From Przewalskia tangutica (Eukaryota; Streptophyta; Magnoliopsida; Solanales; Solanaceae), in the NCBI GenBank assembly GCA_029844215.1, contig CM056724.1:4768307-4832306 (forward strand): a stretch of 64,000 nucleotides of DNA, read 5' to 3'. Position 1 is the first letter of the stretch; each line of letters opens with the position of its first letter. Below are positions 1 to 10,396 of the stretch, one piece after another. Under the pieces are notes generated by a model that was not told the DNA's origin, searched no databases, and worked only from the letters and a program-made list of their open reading frames with translations. The translations under genes were made by a program, and so were the position numbers.

Positions 1-335
1 GGTTTAAAATTAATTATTTTCCTAAATTGCAATCATAATTAACAATCCAAATTAAACCCAAAAATTCTATTTACAAAACCTTCAAATAACCTAATAAAAT
101 AATAGAGAGAATACTACACACCTGGAGAAAGCTTTCGTTGCCGTTCTACTTGTCGTCGCTGAAAATTGTAATTCTTCACTCACATACGTGGTTTAGAGTA
201 GTGACTTCATGATTTTTCAATAGGTTAAATCTTTTTTTTGGGAAGGCGATGGGCCAAATCCAATACTAGTAGTCAATTTTTTTTAAATGGGGGTGGGCCA
301 GGGCCCAGGCTGGCCCAAGGTATGGTCCGCCCCTG
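1..335. mobile_element. Right end of a hAT-like non-autonomous element (left end outside window)
   Basis: The segment ends at 322-335 in ATGGTCCGCCCCTG, whose reverse complement (CAGGGGCGGACCAT) resembles the terminal inverted repeat of many plant hAT elements. The adjacent 240-335 stretch is rich in GGGCC-type words, a common subterminal pattern. LINE sequence begins abruptly at 336, which makes 335/336 the insertion boundary; the candidate 8-bp target duplication there is GTATCAAG. The other terminus is not in the window, so this rests on one end only. No coding sequence is seen. Confidence 0.4.
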
Positions 336-1740
336 GTATCAAGCCTCACCTCCACGCCTGTCTCAATATCGCTCCCGTTGCTGAACTTGACTCCAAGTAT
401 TCTGCCTTGGTTATGAACCTTTTAGGCTTCAGAGTCTGTCTCTAAACCTCCAGTTTAATGTTCACTCTGCTGCGAGTTTCATCAATCAGGGCTATGCGAA
501 TAACATACACCATGACACCTCTCCTTGGATTTGTTGTGTCAGTCCATCCATCACCAAAGTAAATAAGAATGGGCTAAGAACTGATCCCATCATCACAGGA
601 AAGTGCTTCGAGTCTCCTCCCACTGTCTGTACCCTGATCTTGGCTCCATCATACATATCCTTAATTGCCATAGAGTACGCCACAGGTACACCTCTAGCCT
701 CCAAACATCTTCAAAGAACCTCCTTAGGGACTTTGTCGTATGCCTTATTGAGGTCGATGAAAACCATATGTAAGTCTCTCTTTCTCTCTCGATACTGCTC
801 CACCAACCTCCTAATAAGATGAATGCCCCGACATTTATCCAAACTGGTTCTCGGAAATAGACACGCCTCTTCTCACCCTCATCTCATCTCCACGATCCTC
901 TCTCAAACTTTCATAGTGTGGCTCAACAGCTTGATATCCCTATAGTTGTTGTAACTCTGGATAGGCAACATGCTTGGTCCCACTTATGGGGTCAAATCAA
1001 TACGTTCTAAGAAGAAAGATTTATTCTTGTATAAAAGAATCATTGTACTTCACTTCCATTCTTCAGACATTCTCGCCGCTTAAAAATGACGTCAAACAAC
1101 TCAGTCAACCATTCCAAACCTGTCCTGTCTGCGCTCTTCCAAAATTCAACTGGGATCTCATCAGGCCGGTCACTCGTCCCTTGCACATTCTGCGAACAAC
1201 ACCCTTAACCTCCTCAATCTTAATGCTTCTACAATACCCAAAATCTCGGTACCTATCCGATTACTCCAGATCTTCCAGCACAATGTCTATCTCTTTTTTT
1301 CGTTCAAGAGTTTATGGAAGTAAGATTGCCATCTCCACCTAATATGCACGTCCTCCACCAGTACTTTGCCATCCTCGTCCTTTATGCATCTCACGTGATC
1401 TAAGTCACGGGCCCTCCTCTCCCTCGCCTTGCCTAGTCTATGCAACTTCTTATCCCCGCCTTTTTTCTATAATTCCAGCCCCCTCGATGGGCACCACGAC
1501 TACCCCGCGAGACCCCTAACACTTCTTTAGCCACCTCCCGAATGCAACTGGCCGTCTGTCCCACATAACGGTCAAGCCCCCACTACTTCTCCAAGCCCCC
1601 ACTACTTCTCCAAGTCCCCTTGGCCATCAACCTCTCTCCCATCTCATTTGCACTAGCCATGGTCAAACTCCCCCATTTGAGTCTCAACCTGTCATCCACA
1701 ACCCTTCTCTTCTTATCCATCTTGATGTCCAAATAGCATG
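336..1740 (-). pseudogene. RTE-type LINE reverse-transcriptase remnant (copy A)
   Basis: The minus strand encodes broken pieces of a non-LTR retrotransposon reverse transcriptase. Residues read around 492-704 include GVPVAYSMAIKDMYDGAKIR, then SPFLFTLVMDGLTQQIQGEV and WCMLFA, the stretch that leads into the catalytic FADD motif in intact relatives; here the frame breaks at that point. Further downstream on the minus strand (340-490) are remnants of DETRxxVN and the LEVWRQTLE region. The same protein is seen more clearly in copies B and C of this window. Several frameshifts and stops make it non-functional. It lies upstream of the ligase exons, in opposite orientation, perhaps inside a ligase intron. 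The 5' limit near 1740 is approximate. Confidence 0.75.
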
Positions 1741-2222
1741 TACCCCTAATTTAAAAAAAAAAAAGGGGGGGGGGGAGACTCTTTATATATCAAGTTTGAA
1801 TTTTATTTTCAATGAGCATATCAAGTGTCCTACTCCATCTATATATTAGTCAACAGAGGGCTGGAGTAATAAACACAAGTAAATCCATGTGCATAAAATT
1901 TTCTGTTAACTAAAAAGAAGATTCTTGACTATCCATGGCTTTGATTGTTTGTAAACATTTATATAGTTTTGAAACTGGTAACATAACATTTATATGGGGT
2001 TCTTAAGTGGAGCTTAAGGTTTTAATTTCTTTGGCAGGAGGTGGGCTTATGATGTCCTAAGATCTCCTTCTCATTCTTAATATTTTAAACTGTTCTTTCA
2101 TATTGATGTGTGGTCATGTTTACTTGTAGTACATAGATTAACATTGTGTGAACAATTAATTTATCGCTCGAACACGTCTTACAAAGTTGATTGCTAATGC
2201 TGTGACTTCTGGCTTCAAACAG
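1741..2222. other. Non-coding stretch, probable ligase intron, with A/G homopolymer
   Basis: A run of about 12 A followed by about 11 G lies at 1752-1775. The rest is AT-rich and has no convincing coding potential. It ends in AAACAG at 2217-2222, the acceptor I use for the first visible ligase exon. No earlier ligase exon could be found between here and the window start. Confidence 0.5.
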
Positions 2223-5200
2223 CATCTTTACAAGTCATTCGAAGAAGAACCTGGATATTTCCAGTATGCTACAGCTGTAGCCTCAAACGATCTCGAGGAA
2301 ATAACTAAATTTCTTGAAGATGCGGTCAATGCCAGGTAGTGGTTTGATACTGATATCTAACAAATCTGCTTCTGCTTTTCTGGTATTTCAAATGTATTTT
2401 TATTATATAGTTTTAATTTTGTTTTGGTGAAGTTCAAATGCATTCGTAACGATCGTGACATGAACTTTTGTAAAGTCTGTCACAAGCTGCTTTATGTAGC
2501 CAGATCTTGTAAATGCCGTTTCTGTGTTTGTTGGTGTTTGCTGCTGTCACTTTGATTAATTATTTTTTATTATGATAAAAAATTGCTTTGTCAAAAATTA
2601 TGATAAAAATTGTACCTTTGGCTGGTTTGAAATCAAACCCTATATTGCTTCTTAGTTTGTTAAAAGGAGTAAAGTCAAGTAAGTGGAGATTTCTGAAATG
2701 TTCTTTTCTTGGTTGTGCCTTCTCTATCTTTTCTTTTAAAAATCCACATGATACTGAGGAAGATGCTGGAAAGTTAAGTAAGATCATCTGGAGAAATTTT
2801 ACATTGTCCACACATAGCCAACAATACGTATGGCGAGGCCTTTTAGTTTTGGACGAGTGGACTCTATGGGTCACACTGACACAAACACCCATAAGATATT
2901 GTGACCCATGGAGTCTCTTGTCAAAATTTAAAAGCCTTGCATAGCTTTGTTGGTTACGCGGGGCATTATGTAGAATTTCTGTATCATCTGGAGTACATAA
3001 TTTCTTAATATTCCTTTTTGATCTACTTAAAAGATTCAATCTGACACTGTTTTGAAATAATGTTACGAAACTAAATGCATATGGTAGATTCTGATTGTTG
3101 CCAAACTTTATGGTTACTAGCACCTGAAACATGGGGATAGTTAATAAGGACAAATCATGTGCATGATTCAATTGCTTAATTTGTTTGTCGCTTGTCAAAA
3201 TTCTTGCAAAACACAATATACGACAGAATGGAAGTTCATAAATCAAGTCTCCTCATTTCCTACTGCTGTCTATTTCATAGCTTCTTGGTGTGTTCTAATC
3301 CTAATGGGTAAAGAGGTAATAGGGAAGGAAACAAAACTTGCAATACACAGAGAAAAAGGAAAAAAGGACTTCCTATCTTAATGTCTTTAGTTGTAGTTGA
3401 AGAAAACTGGAATATTTTTTTGATCACTTCAATTCTGTCCATTTCTGCAGTTGTGAGGGATTGATTATCAAAACACTAACTAGAGATGCTACATATGAGC
3501 CTTCAAAGCGGTCAAATAACTGGCTAAAACTGAAGGACTACATGGAGAGGTAAATGTGTCGGGAGTACCACTTTAGATATATTGCTGCTTAAACTTGTGG
3601 AGAAATTTCAATATTTACCAATTTGAGTTTCAGTATTGGAGACTCACTGGATTTGGTACCAATTGCTGCTTTTCATGGTCGGGGGAAACGTACTGGTAAC
3701 TTCATAAACTTCTATGGGGATAAACTGGATCTTATAATATTTTCACCCCACAGTGGACTTTAACCTGAGTTTGGTTAAATTGGCAGGTGTATACGGAGCC
3801 TTTCTCCTAGCTTGTTATGATAGCAACAATGAGGAGTTCCAGAGCATCTGTAAAATTGGTAAGCTGTTTACTCCTGTAAACGTTAAGGGTTGTCTTGGTA
3901 GGGCGTATAGGAATAGTACTGAATAGGGTCTATTAATATTGGGATTAGTTTTTCTGGGACTAGGTATGCCGACATTATTTTTTATCGACTGTTTGGTTTG
4001 TTGTATTAAATAACATGGATTTTATAATTTTTAAATAGTACTAAATAGGGTGTTTTATAATAGGAATAGTACTGGTATTGTTAATGTCATGGTTTATTAA
4101 GTATCAGGATAGTACTGAATACAGGTAGTAGTTATACAGGTTGATAACACTACCAAACAATGGATTAAATAATACCAAAGCTAATACCAATATTATTTTC
4201 TCTAATACCTCTTACCAAACGACCTCTAAGTGGCACCAATTTAGCCTACTTTTGTACTTGGTGTTTATATGAGATGCTTTTTTATGATTTTCTGGTTAGG
4301 AACTGGGTTTTCTGAAGCAATGCTTGAAGAGCGGTCTTCCAACCTCCGTTCCAAAGTTATTCCTAAACCAACGGTTGCCTTTTTCATTTTCCCCAAATTA
4401 CTTGGAAGCACTTTGCTTTCGGTTAGTGGATCCTTGTGCCCTTCTAACATATGCGTCATATTCAGTCATATTACAGGTATGCGGAAACCATCAAGCCAGA
4501 TGTATGGTTTGAACCTACCGAGGTAATAGTTTTTACATTCCATTCATTTGCCATACTTTACTTTGTCATCCTGTTTCTTAGCTGTCTCTCTGCAAAAAAA
4601 TTTAAATTCCTATATCCATATGATTGTTGTGCTTATAATTGTTATTCTTGAGTTGCATACAAACTATTTTATTCTATTCTTCATTGAAGTGTGCACTTTA
4701 ATTGCGTCTTTCTCTTAAAGTCTCAATAGAGCTCAGTGCTTTACTTTACATTTTTCGCCTTTGATAACACTGCTTTTATCATATGTTTTTACTCCATGAT
4801 GCAAAGGCTAATAGCTCCATAACTCTTTGTTAATGTCAGGTATGGGAAGTGAAAGCTGCTGATCTTACCATCAGCCCTGTCCACTGCGCTGCCCAAGGTA
4901 TCGTGGATCCCAGCAAGGTATGTATCTTTTGATTAGAACATATAGTGAGAAAACTGAATCTCGCAGTTTTACGCCTTTCTTAAGTCTTTGTTACTTGGCT
5001 TACCATGCCAAAGCATGCAAAAGTTACTAGTGTTTTTTATCTATTGGACCCCAAACAGTTGGGACAATCTCTTATTCAAATGTGTAGAATAAATGCCAAT
5101 GTTGATTAATGGCTAGTTAAGGCTCTTATCTTCAATATGCATACACACATAAAAATTCTGAAGTATATTTAATATCATTTAACTATTTCTTGTCGCAGGG

Positions 5201-5446
5201 AATTTCTTTAAGATTTCCACGTTTAATGCGTGTACGAGAGGACAAGAATCCTGAGCAGGCATCATCAGCAGAGATGGTGAATTTTTTTTGTCATCTCATC
5301 TTTTGCTGGTTTATATTCTATTTATTCGTGAACTTGTTGGTTTGAACCCTTTTATTTCCTCATGCTTTGCTTCTCAGGTTGCAGATATGTATAGCGCTCA
5401 AAAGCACAATCATAAAAATGATCAGGACGACAATGATGAAGACTAA
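2223..5446 (+). CDS. LIG1: DNA ligase 1, C-terminal nine exons (5' part outside window)
   Basis: ATP-dependent DNA ligase that seals Okazaki fragments and repair nicks in the nucleus. Nine exons join in frame to 233 residues plus stop: 2223-2335, 3451-3549, 3634-3695, 3787-3858, 4300-4373, 4466-4522, 4840-4917, 5199-5276 and 5378-5446, all with GT-AG introns. Visible motifs are CEGLIIKT (motif IV), NWLKLKDY (motif V) and RFPRLMRVREDK (motif VI in the OB fold), plus EPTEVWEVKAADLTISPVH and an acidic tail ending in NDED. The adenylation lysine motif (KYDGER) belongs to upstream exons not present here, so the gene is either cut by the window edge or is a 5'-truncated copy. Two oddities: motif V has one lysine fewer than the LKLKKDY I know in relatives, and VHCAA replaces the usual VHRAA. 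The open frame across nine exons argues against an old pseudogene. Confidence 0.88.
3887..4226. mobile_element. Tourist-like (PIF/Harbinger) MITE in a ligase intron
   Basis: A 340-bp element lies between exons four and five of the ligase gene. The left terminus GGGTTGTCTTGGTAGGGC and the reverse complement of the right one, GAGGTCGTTTGGTAAGAG, form imperfect inverted repeats. A TAA trinucleotide flanks both sides (3884-3886 and 4227-4229), the target duplication typical of PIF/Harbinger MITEs. It has no coding capacity. The interior is AT-rich with several ATAGTACTGAATA-like words. Confidence 0.75.
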
Positions 5447-5621
5447 TCAAAGATCGCTTCACGTCTAAAAAATGATCAGGATGGCAATGAAGAAGACTAA
5501 GCAAATATCGTTTGTCTAAAATGATCAGGATAATAATGAAGAAGACTAAGCAAATATCGTTTGTCTAAAAATGATCAAGATGGCAATGAAAAAGACTAAT
5601 CAAAGATTGCTTCACGTCTTT
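5419..5621 (+). repeat. Four-copy tandem repeat over the ligase stop codon and 3' UTR
   Basis: Copies begin with ATGATCAGG or a variant at 5419, 5472, 5521 and 5571, so the period is about 50 bp. The first copy contains the end of the coding sequence (GATGAAGACTAA); the others repeat it with changes such as GAAGAAGACTAA. Copies 1 and 4 share the downstream word GCTTCACGTCT, while copies 2 and 3 share ATATCGTTTGTCT. Only copy 1 is translated. Confidence 0.9.
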
Positions 5622-6546
5622 TATCTGAATGAATGATCATGTCCATTGTACATATTGATGTCCTTGGTAGATGTAAGTTGTCTTAACCAATTTTCTGAAA
5701 GTTGATCAGTTATTGCCTTAGTCAATGTATCAACACTTATTGTATGTATAATTTGATCAGTTAAAAAGTGAAAATTTTCAAGTCTCGCTGATGAGATTTT
5801 TTCCAGTATTGGAATCGTAGATCTGAATAATATTTTAGGACATAAAAATTGACCCTTGTTTTGGTATTATTATTATTCCATGTGATTGTTAAATGTCATT
5901 GAACACATGGGTGTCTTAATAGCAAGGAATATGTTATGAGCAATAGCATGTTAGTCTGTTGCATGGACCTCGTTGTTGACATGTTTTTCATAAAAGAATC
6001 TGGTTTATCGACTCAAAGCCCAGGGGATTAATTAAGCTTTGGTAGGAATAGTTATCCGATAGTTGTGTTGGTGGAACATAGCCGGTGGTATAGTCGATGT
6101 ACCTGGTAAAATAATCGAAATGTATGCAAATTAGCTTGGCCAAAAAACAAGTACGCGGAAATGCTCATTTAAAAAAATATTATACTCAATACGTATGTAG
6201 GAAAATAAATTTACAAAATTCCTAGTAGGTATACATGTTATATACCCTCGGAGTTTATAATTCATAGTTGAATGGTATATAATAGTGTGATATTAAGATA
6301 TATATGTAAGTTGTATATCTTGATGTTATACATACAACGTATACAATTGCTACAATGTAATCTTTTAAGAAGTGAACTTTGTAAAATAATGGAGACGTGC
6401 AGAGATTAGCTCAGACACCACTATTATAGAAAAGGAGGACATTACGTGATGTGCAGGCTCCAGGCGGTCTTAATAGATATGCACTTTGTATATCTGAATG
6501 GCATGTACAGTTTGAGTGAACTATTATCATTGTGGTATACCATTAA
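5622..6546. other. Ligase 3' flank, AT-rich, no gene seen
   Basis: Probable 3' UTR remainder and intergenic DNA. A segment at about 6273-6391 recurs in diverged form at 6885-6980 (shared words include GTATAC, TGCTACA and TTTTAAGA), on either side of the MITE at 6547. No open frame of interest is present. Confidence 0.5.
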
Positions 6547-6872
6547 GGGGTCGTTTGATGGTTAGAGTTATGAAATAATTAGTTATGCAGGAATTAATTA
6601 TTAATGTATATTAGTCTTCTTTGTTTTGTTTTTAATCAAGAGTTATTCATGTACTATTAGTTATTTCATTTTTTATCCTGCCTAAAATAATATGTAGATT
6701 TTTTCATAACTTATACATGTATTAGTTATGCGGGATTGTAAACTGATAACTGAACACTGTACTTGGTGTCCTAAATTCTACACATCAACTAAAATGCTAC
6801 CAAACATGGTACTAGTTATGTTGGTTTTAATATAGAAATAATTCACTTCCTAACCAACAACCAAACAACCCC
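6547..6872. mobile_element. Second Tourist-like MITE
   Basis: A 326-bp element with termini GGGGTCGTTTGATGG and, reverse complemented from the right, GGGGTTGTTTGGTTG. TAA flanks both ends (6544-6546 and 6873-6875). It is AT-rich and non-coding, and similar in end structure but not identical to the one at 3887. Confidence 0.78.
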
Positions 6873-7121
6873 TAATGGTATACAATATATGAATTGCATA
6901 CCTTGACGGTGTACAACGTACATAACTGCTACAGTGTATTTTTAAGAGGCGAATTTGTTTCCAAGAATCGAATTTTGTAAAGGATTATATACGGGTAAAT
7001 ATTTTATTCCATTTGGGAAATCATGAAACCCTTCCCGCCATATATAATGTGCACTCTTTTCCCGTTTTGACCACGTTTGTTGCTTTTTCAAGAAAATTCA
7101 CTTTTTATTATTTTCATTAAG
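6873..7121. other. AT-rich spacer, no gene seen
   Basis: Contains the diverged direct repeat of 6273-6391 (here 6885-6980) and nothing else I can name. Confidence 0.5.
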
Positions 7122-7134
7122 AAGTCTCGCGATT

Positions 7135-7211
7135 TGAAGGGGATCATTGACGTAACTGGTAAAGTTAATGTCATGTGATTAGGAGGTCACAAGTTCGAGC
7201 CGTGAAAATAG
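7135..7211 (+). mobile_element. tRNA-derived SINE, head half (split by a LINE)
   Basis: The sequence carries tRNA-like internal promoter boxes: CGTAACTGGTAAAGTTA near 7151-7167 (A box) and GGTCACAAGTTCGAGCC near 7185-7201 (B box). It matches the head of a widespread Solanaceae SINE type as I remember it. The target duplication AAGTCTCGCGATT lies directly upstream (7122-7134) and again after the tail half (9350-9362), which proves that head and tail once formed a single insertion of about 200 bp. Confidence 0.85.
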
Positions 7212-9221
7212 TAACAACAACAACAACAATAATAATATACCCAGTATATTCCCACAAGTGGGGTCTGAAAAGGGTAGAGTGTACGCGGACCTTACCTCTA
7301 CCTTGGAAGGTAGAGGCTGTTTTCGATAGACCTTTAGCTCAATAAAGACATTTCAAATAAAGTTAGACATGCATTTTTAGAAAGTCATCACAAAATATAA
7401 AAGAGAGCATAACAAGACATTATGTATAAAGGAAACATTAACTACAACAACCAATACGATAGTCGAAGTACAAGAGACACCAAATAGTAGAAGAAATCGA
7501 GAGACAATAAGCTAAAGGGTAATCCTACGCATATTGGTGTGGGAAATCCGTGAGACAACACTCTACTACTTATTAACCTTCTATCATAATACATGTCTTC
7601 CACAGCCTCCTATCTAAGGTCATGTCCTCGGTAAGTTGCAACTGCGTCATGTCCTGTCTAATCACTTTTCTCCAATACTTATTCGATTAACCTCCACCTC
7701 TCATGAAATCATCCATAGTCAACCTCTCACACCTCCGCACTGGGGCCTCTGTGCATCTCCTCTACACATGCTCGAACCATCTCAACTTCGCTTCTCGCAT
7801 CTTGTCCTCCACCGAGGCTACTCACACCTTATCCCGGTATAACTTCATTTCTAATATTATCCTTCCTAGTATGTAGGGATGTCAGTGGGGCGGGTAAATG
7901 CGGGTACCGCCCCACACCCGCTCCAATTGGGGCGGGTATGGGGATGGTTTGGTGGGTGGTGGGGCGGGTATGGGTATCAAAAGTGCTACCCGCCATGGGT
8001 AGTGGGGCGGGGGTGGATTTCATATAAGACCCGCCCCGCACCCACCCCGCCCCACTACCCGCACCGTACCCACACTGATCATACCTGCATCGCCCATATA
8101 TGTATCATCTATTAGTTTAATTAGGCTATTTACGAATTTATTTGGCCCTTTCTTGATTTAAAATGTGACTTGAGCTAACCCGCACCGTAATGCACCACAT
8201 TTCTTTTTCTTATTCTCTTTGTTCTCCTTTTTTTTTGTTAAATATTTTCATCTTTACTTTTTTTTAATATTCATAATATTTTGGCAAGGTTTTAGACTTG
8301 ATATTCTATACACCATAGTGGAAAGATTCCTTTTTTCCCTTTTTCTTATATAACTTTCATTTTGGTGACTAAAACAATTGCTGGACATTATTTGAGCATT
8401 TTATTAATGGGTACCCGCCGGGTAAGTGGGTATCCGCGTGAAGTAAGTGGGGCGGGGGCGGGTGGAAGAATTACTACCCGTGATGGGTGGTGGGGCGGGG
8501 GTGGGTATGTGTTTTAGGTGGTGGGTACGGGTATGGGATACCCTTCCCCCGCCCCCGCCCCGCCCCATCGACATCCCTACTAGTATGTCCACACATCCAT
8601 CACAACATTCTCATTTCCACGACTTTCATCTTCTGGATGTAGGATTTCTTGATTGGCCAACATTTCGCCATATACAACATAGTTGGTCTAACCATCACTT
8701 TGTAAAACTTATCTTTAATTTTGGCAACACCCTTTTATCGCAAAGCACTACGGAAGCAAGCCTCCATTTCATCCATCCTTCCCCAATGTGATGTGTGATA
8801 TCATCGCCAATCTCTCCATTTCCATGGATAATGGACCCAAGATACTTAAAACTTTCTCGCTTTTGGATGGCCTGCGAGCCTCACCTACATGCCCTCCTCA
8901 TGCTCTATGTCGCTAAATTTGCACTCCAAGTATTCTGTGTTGGTCTTGCTTAACTTGAACCCCTTGGACTCCAAGATCTGTCTCCAAACTTTCAACTTAG
9001 TGTTAACTCCACAACGGGTCTCTTCAATCAGCACTATGTCGTCCACAAATAACATGCACCATGGCACCTCACCTTGAATTTCCGCGTCAATTCATCCATC
9101 ACCAAGGTGAATAAAAATGGGCTAAGACCTGATCACTGGTGTAACCCCATCATCACTGGGAAGGGTTCTAAGTCACCTCCCGCAATCCTTACCCGGATCT
9201 TGGCTCCATCATACATGTTTT
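7212..9221 (-). mobile_element. RTE-type LINE, 5'-truncated (copy B), inserted in the SINE
   Basis: On the minus strand the element runs from a truncated 5' end at 9221 to a 3' end rich in TTG repeats at 7212-7230. Coding remnants at 8885-9067 read WCMLFVDDIVLIEETRCGVN, the catalytic YxDD-type motif of the reverse transcriptase with FVDD. More C-terminal protein lies at 8590-8880 and 7560-7870. The 3' region 7212-7325 is the GGTAAGGTCTGCGTACAC-type tail. Imperfect 9-bp duplications of the SINE flank it: TGAAAATAG (7203-7211) and TGGAAACAG (9222-9230). It is interrupted by the hAT element at 7874-8579 and by stops, so it is dead. Confidence 0.82.
7874..8579. mobile_element. Non-autonomous hAT element, 706 bp
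   Basis: The termini TAGGGATGTC and GACATCCCTA are perfect 10-bp inverted repeats. The 8-bp target duplication CTAGTATG is perfect (7866-7873 and 8580-8587), the hallmark of hAT. Subterminal regions at 7890-8070 and 8405-8570 are dense in GGGGCGGGTA-like words on both strands. The centre is AT-rich and non-coding. Apparent open frames in the GC-rich ends are by-products of this composition. It sits inside LINE copy B and is the youngest layer of this nest. Confidence 0.93.
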
Positions 9222-9349
9222 TGGAAACAGTCTCTTGCATAAATGTAGGATAAGACTGCGTACAATAGATCTTTATGGTCTAACCTTACCCTGGACCCTG
9301 CACATGTGCATAGCATGAGCTTAGTGCACCGAATTGTGTGTTTTTTTAA
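9222..9349 (+). mobile_element. tRNA-derived SINE, tail half
   Basis: It continues the SINE head at 7135-7211 after the LINE insertion, beginning TGGAAACAGTCTCTTGC and including GACTGCGTACAATAGA and GAGCTTAGTGCACCG before a T-rich end at 9340-9347. The 13-bp target duplication AAGTCTCGCGATT follows at 9350-9362. Confidence 0.85.
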
Positions 9350-9362
9350 AAGTCTCGCGATT

Positions 9363-10190
9363 CTAGTGACTCAATTAATGTTGTCAAATTGGAAGAATAT
9401 TTACATGCACATGGGAATGGTGTGTTTGTTATGAAAAATGTGTTCCAATTTTTTATGTTTGAAATTTTGGCAAATATTTTTTTAGGAACACATGTTTCTT
9501 AAAAATGAGGAAAATGACTTTCCTACAAGTAGGGAAAACACGTTTCACAAGTGACATTTCACACTTATTGTCTCCTCTTCACCCACCAATACACGCAACC
9601 CCATAGCCGCATCCCCAAACCACAATAGAGTTTATCTAAATTATATATAAATGTTTTTGAAAGAAAATTATGTGCTACGTATCAAACGTTAAGAAAATAA
9701 ATAAGAAAACTGCTTATTTTTCTGAGAAGTATTTTCCGGGAAATCGTTAATCACGAAGTGAACAGATTAGATGAGTACTGAAAATTGCTAATACACAGAG
9801 ACTTGAGAGCTCTTGTAGCAAAAATTCATCTTTAGTGGCTAATTTATAAGGGTTTATCTGTCCTATCTTTTGGATTATACACATTATAATATATGGAATC
9901 TCTTGTTAACTATGTTACTAATGGAAAGTCACCTGTTCTGGACATGATTTATGTATGATATGAAAGCAAATAAGTCAATATTTCAATGTTCCAAAAATCA
10001 AAATTTGAACTATTAGTTTTGGATTTACGGTTGTCAATTGGCAGCTATATTAGTAAGTGGTTATTATCAATCGCTACCAATGTGACAACAACGGATTAAG
10101 CCTTTTCCCCATCCGCGTTGTGATAGGAAGAATTATTTGGTGCTTGTATTAATATAAGGTAATAGATACTATCGTAATAATGGCATAATC
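9363..10190. other. AT-rich spacer, no gene seen
   Basis: No coding frame, RNA gene or clear element terminus found. Confidence 0.45.

Positions 10191-10216
<26 letters not shown>
10191..10216. repeat. (TA)n microsatellite at the copia left LTR edge
   Basis: About 13 TA units abut the left LTR. The first bases of that LTR (TGTAATAG in the right copy) are not recognisable here, as if covered by repeat expansion. Confidence 0.85.
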
Positions 10217-10223
<7 letters not shown>

Positions 10224-10396
10224 TCAATATTATTTTTCATTAATTATATTAATTATTAATTTCTTATTTTAGGTAGAATTATAATCCTTTTGTAATTATG
10301 ATAATTAGTTATCTAGTTGGTATCAAGTAAATATTCTTGTAACCTAATATATATTGCAAATCATTCATCAATAAAATCAAAGAACATATTCTTTTA
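10209..10396 (+). mobile_element. Copia element, left LTR
   Basis: Aligns with the right LTR at 12840-13020 over most of its length, sharing TTTAGGTAGAATTATAAT, AATTAGTTA and GTAAATATTCTTGTAACCT. It is followed at 10396-10410 by TGATATCTTTAGCC, a degenerate form of the initiator-tRNA-Met primer site TGGTATCAGAGCC. Confidence 0.85.

Noticed and set aside
5785..5800. CTGATGAG core word of a possible hammerhead ribozyme
   Set aside because: The required GAAA partner and cleavage-site helices are not present in the surrounding sequence.
7135..7211. tRNA gene
   Set aside because: Only A- and B-box-like parts are present, with no cloverleaf; the 13-bp target duplications show it is a SINE.
7879..8592. 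Pro/Gly/Trp-rich frames in the hAT element
   Set aside because: They read the GGGGCGGGTA-type subterminal repeats, not a gene.
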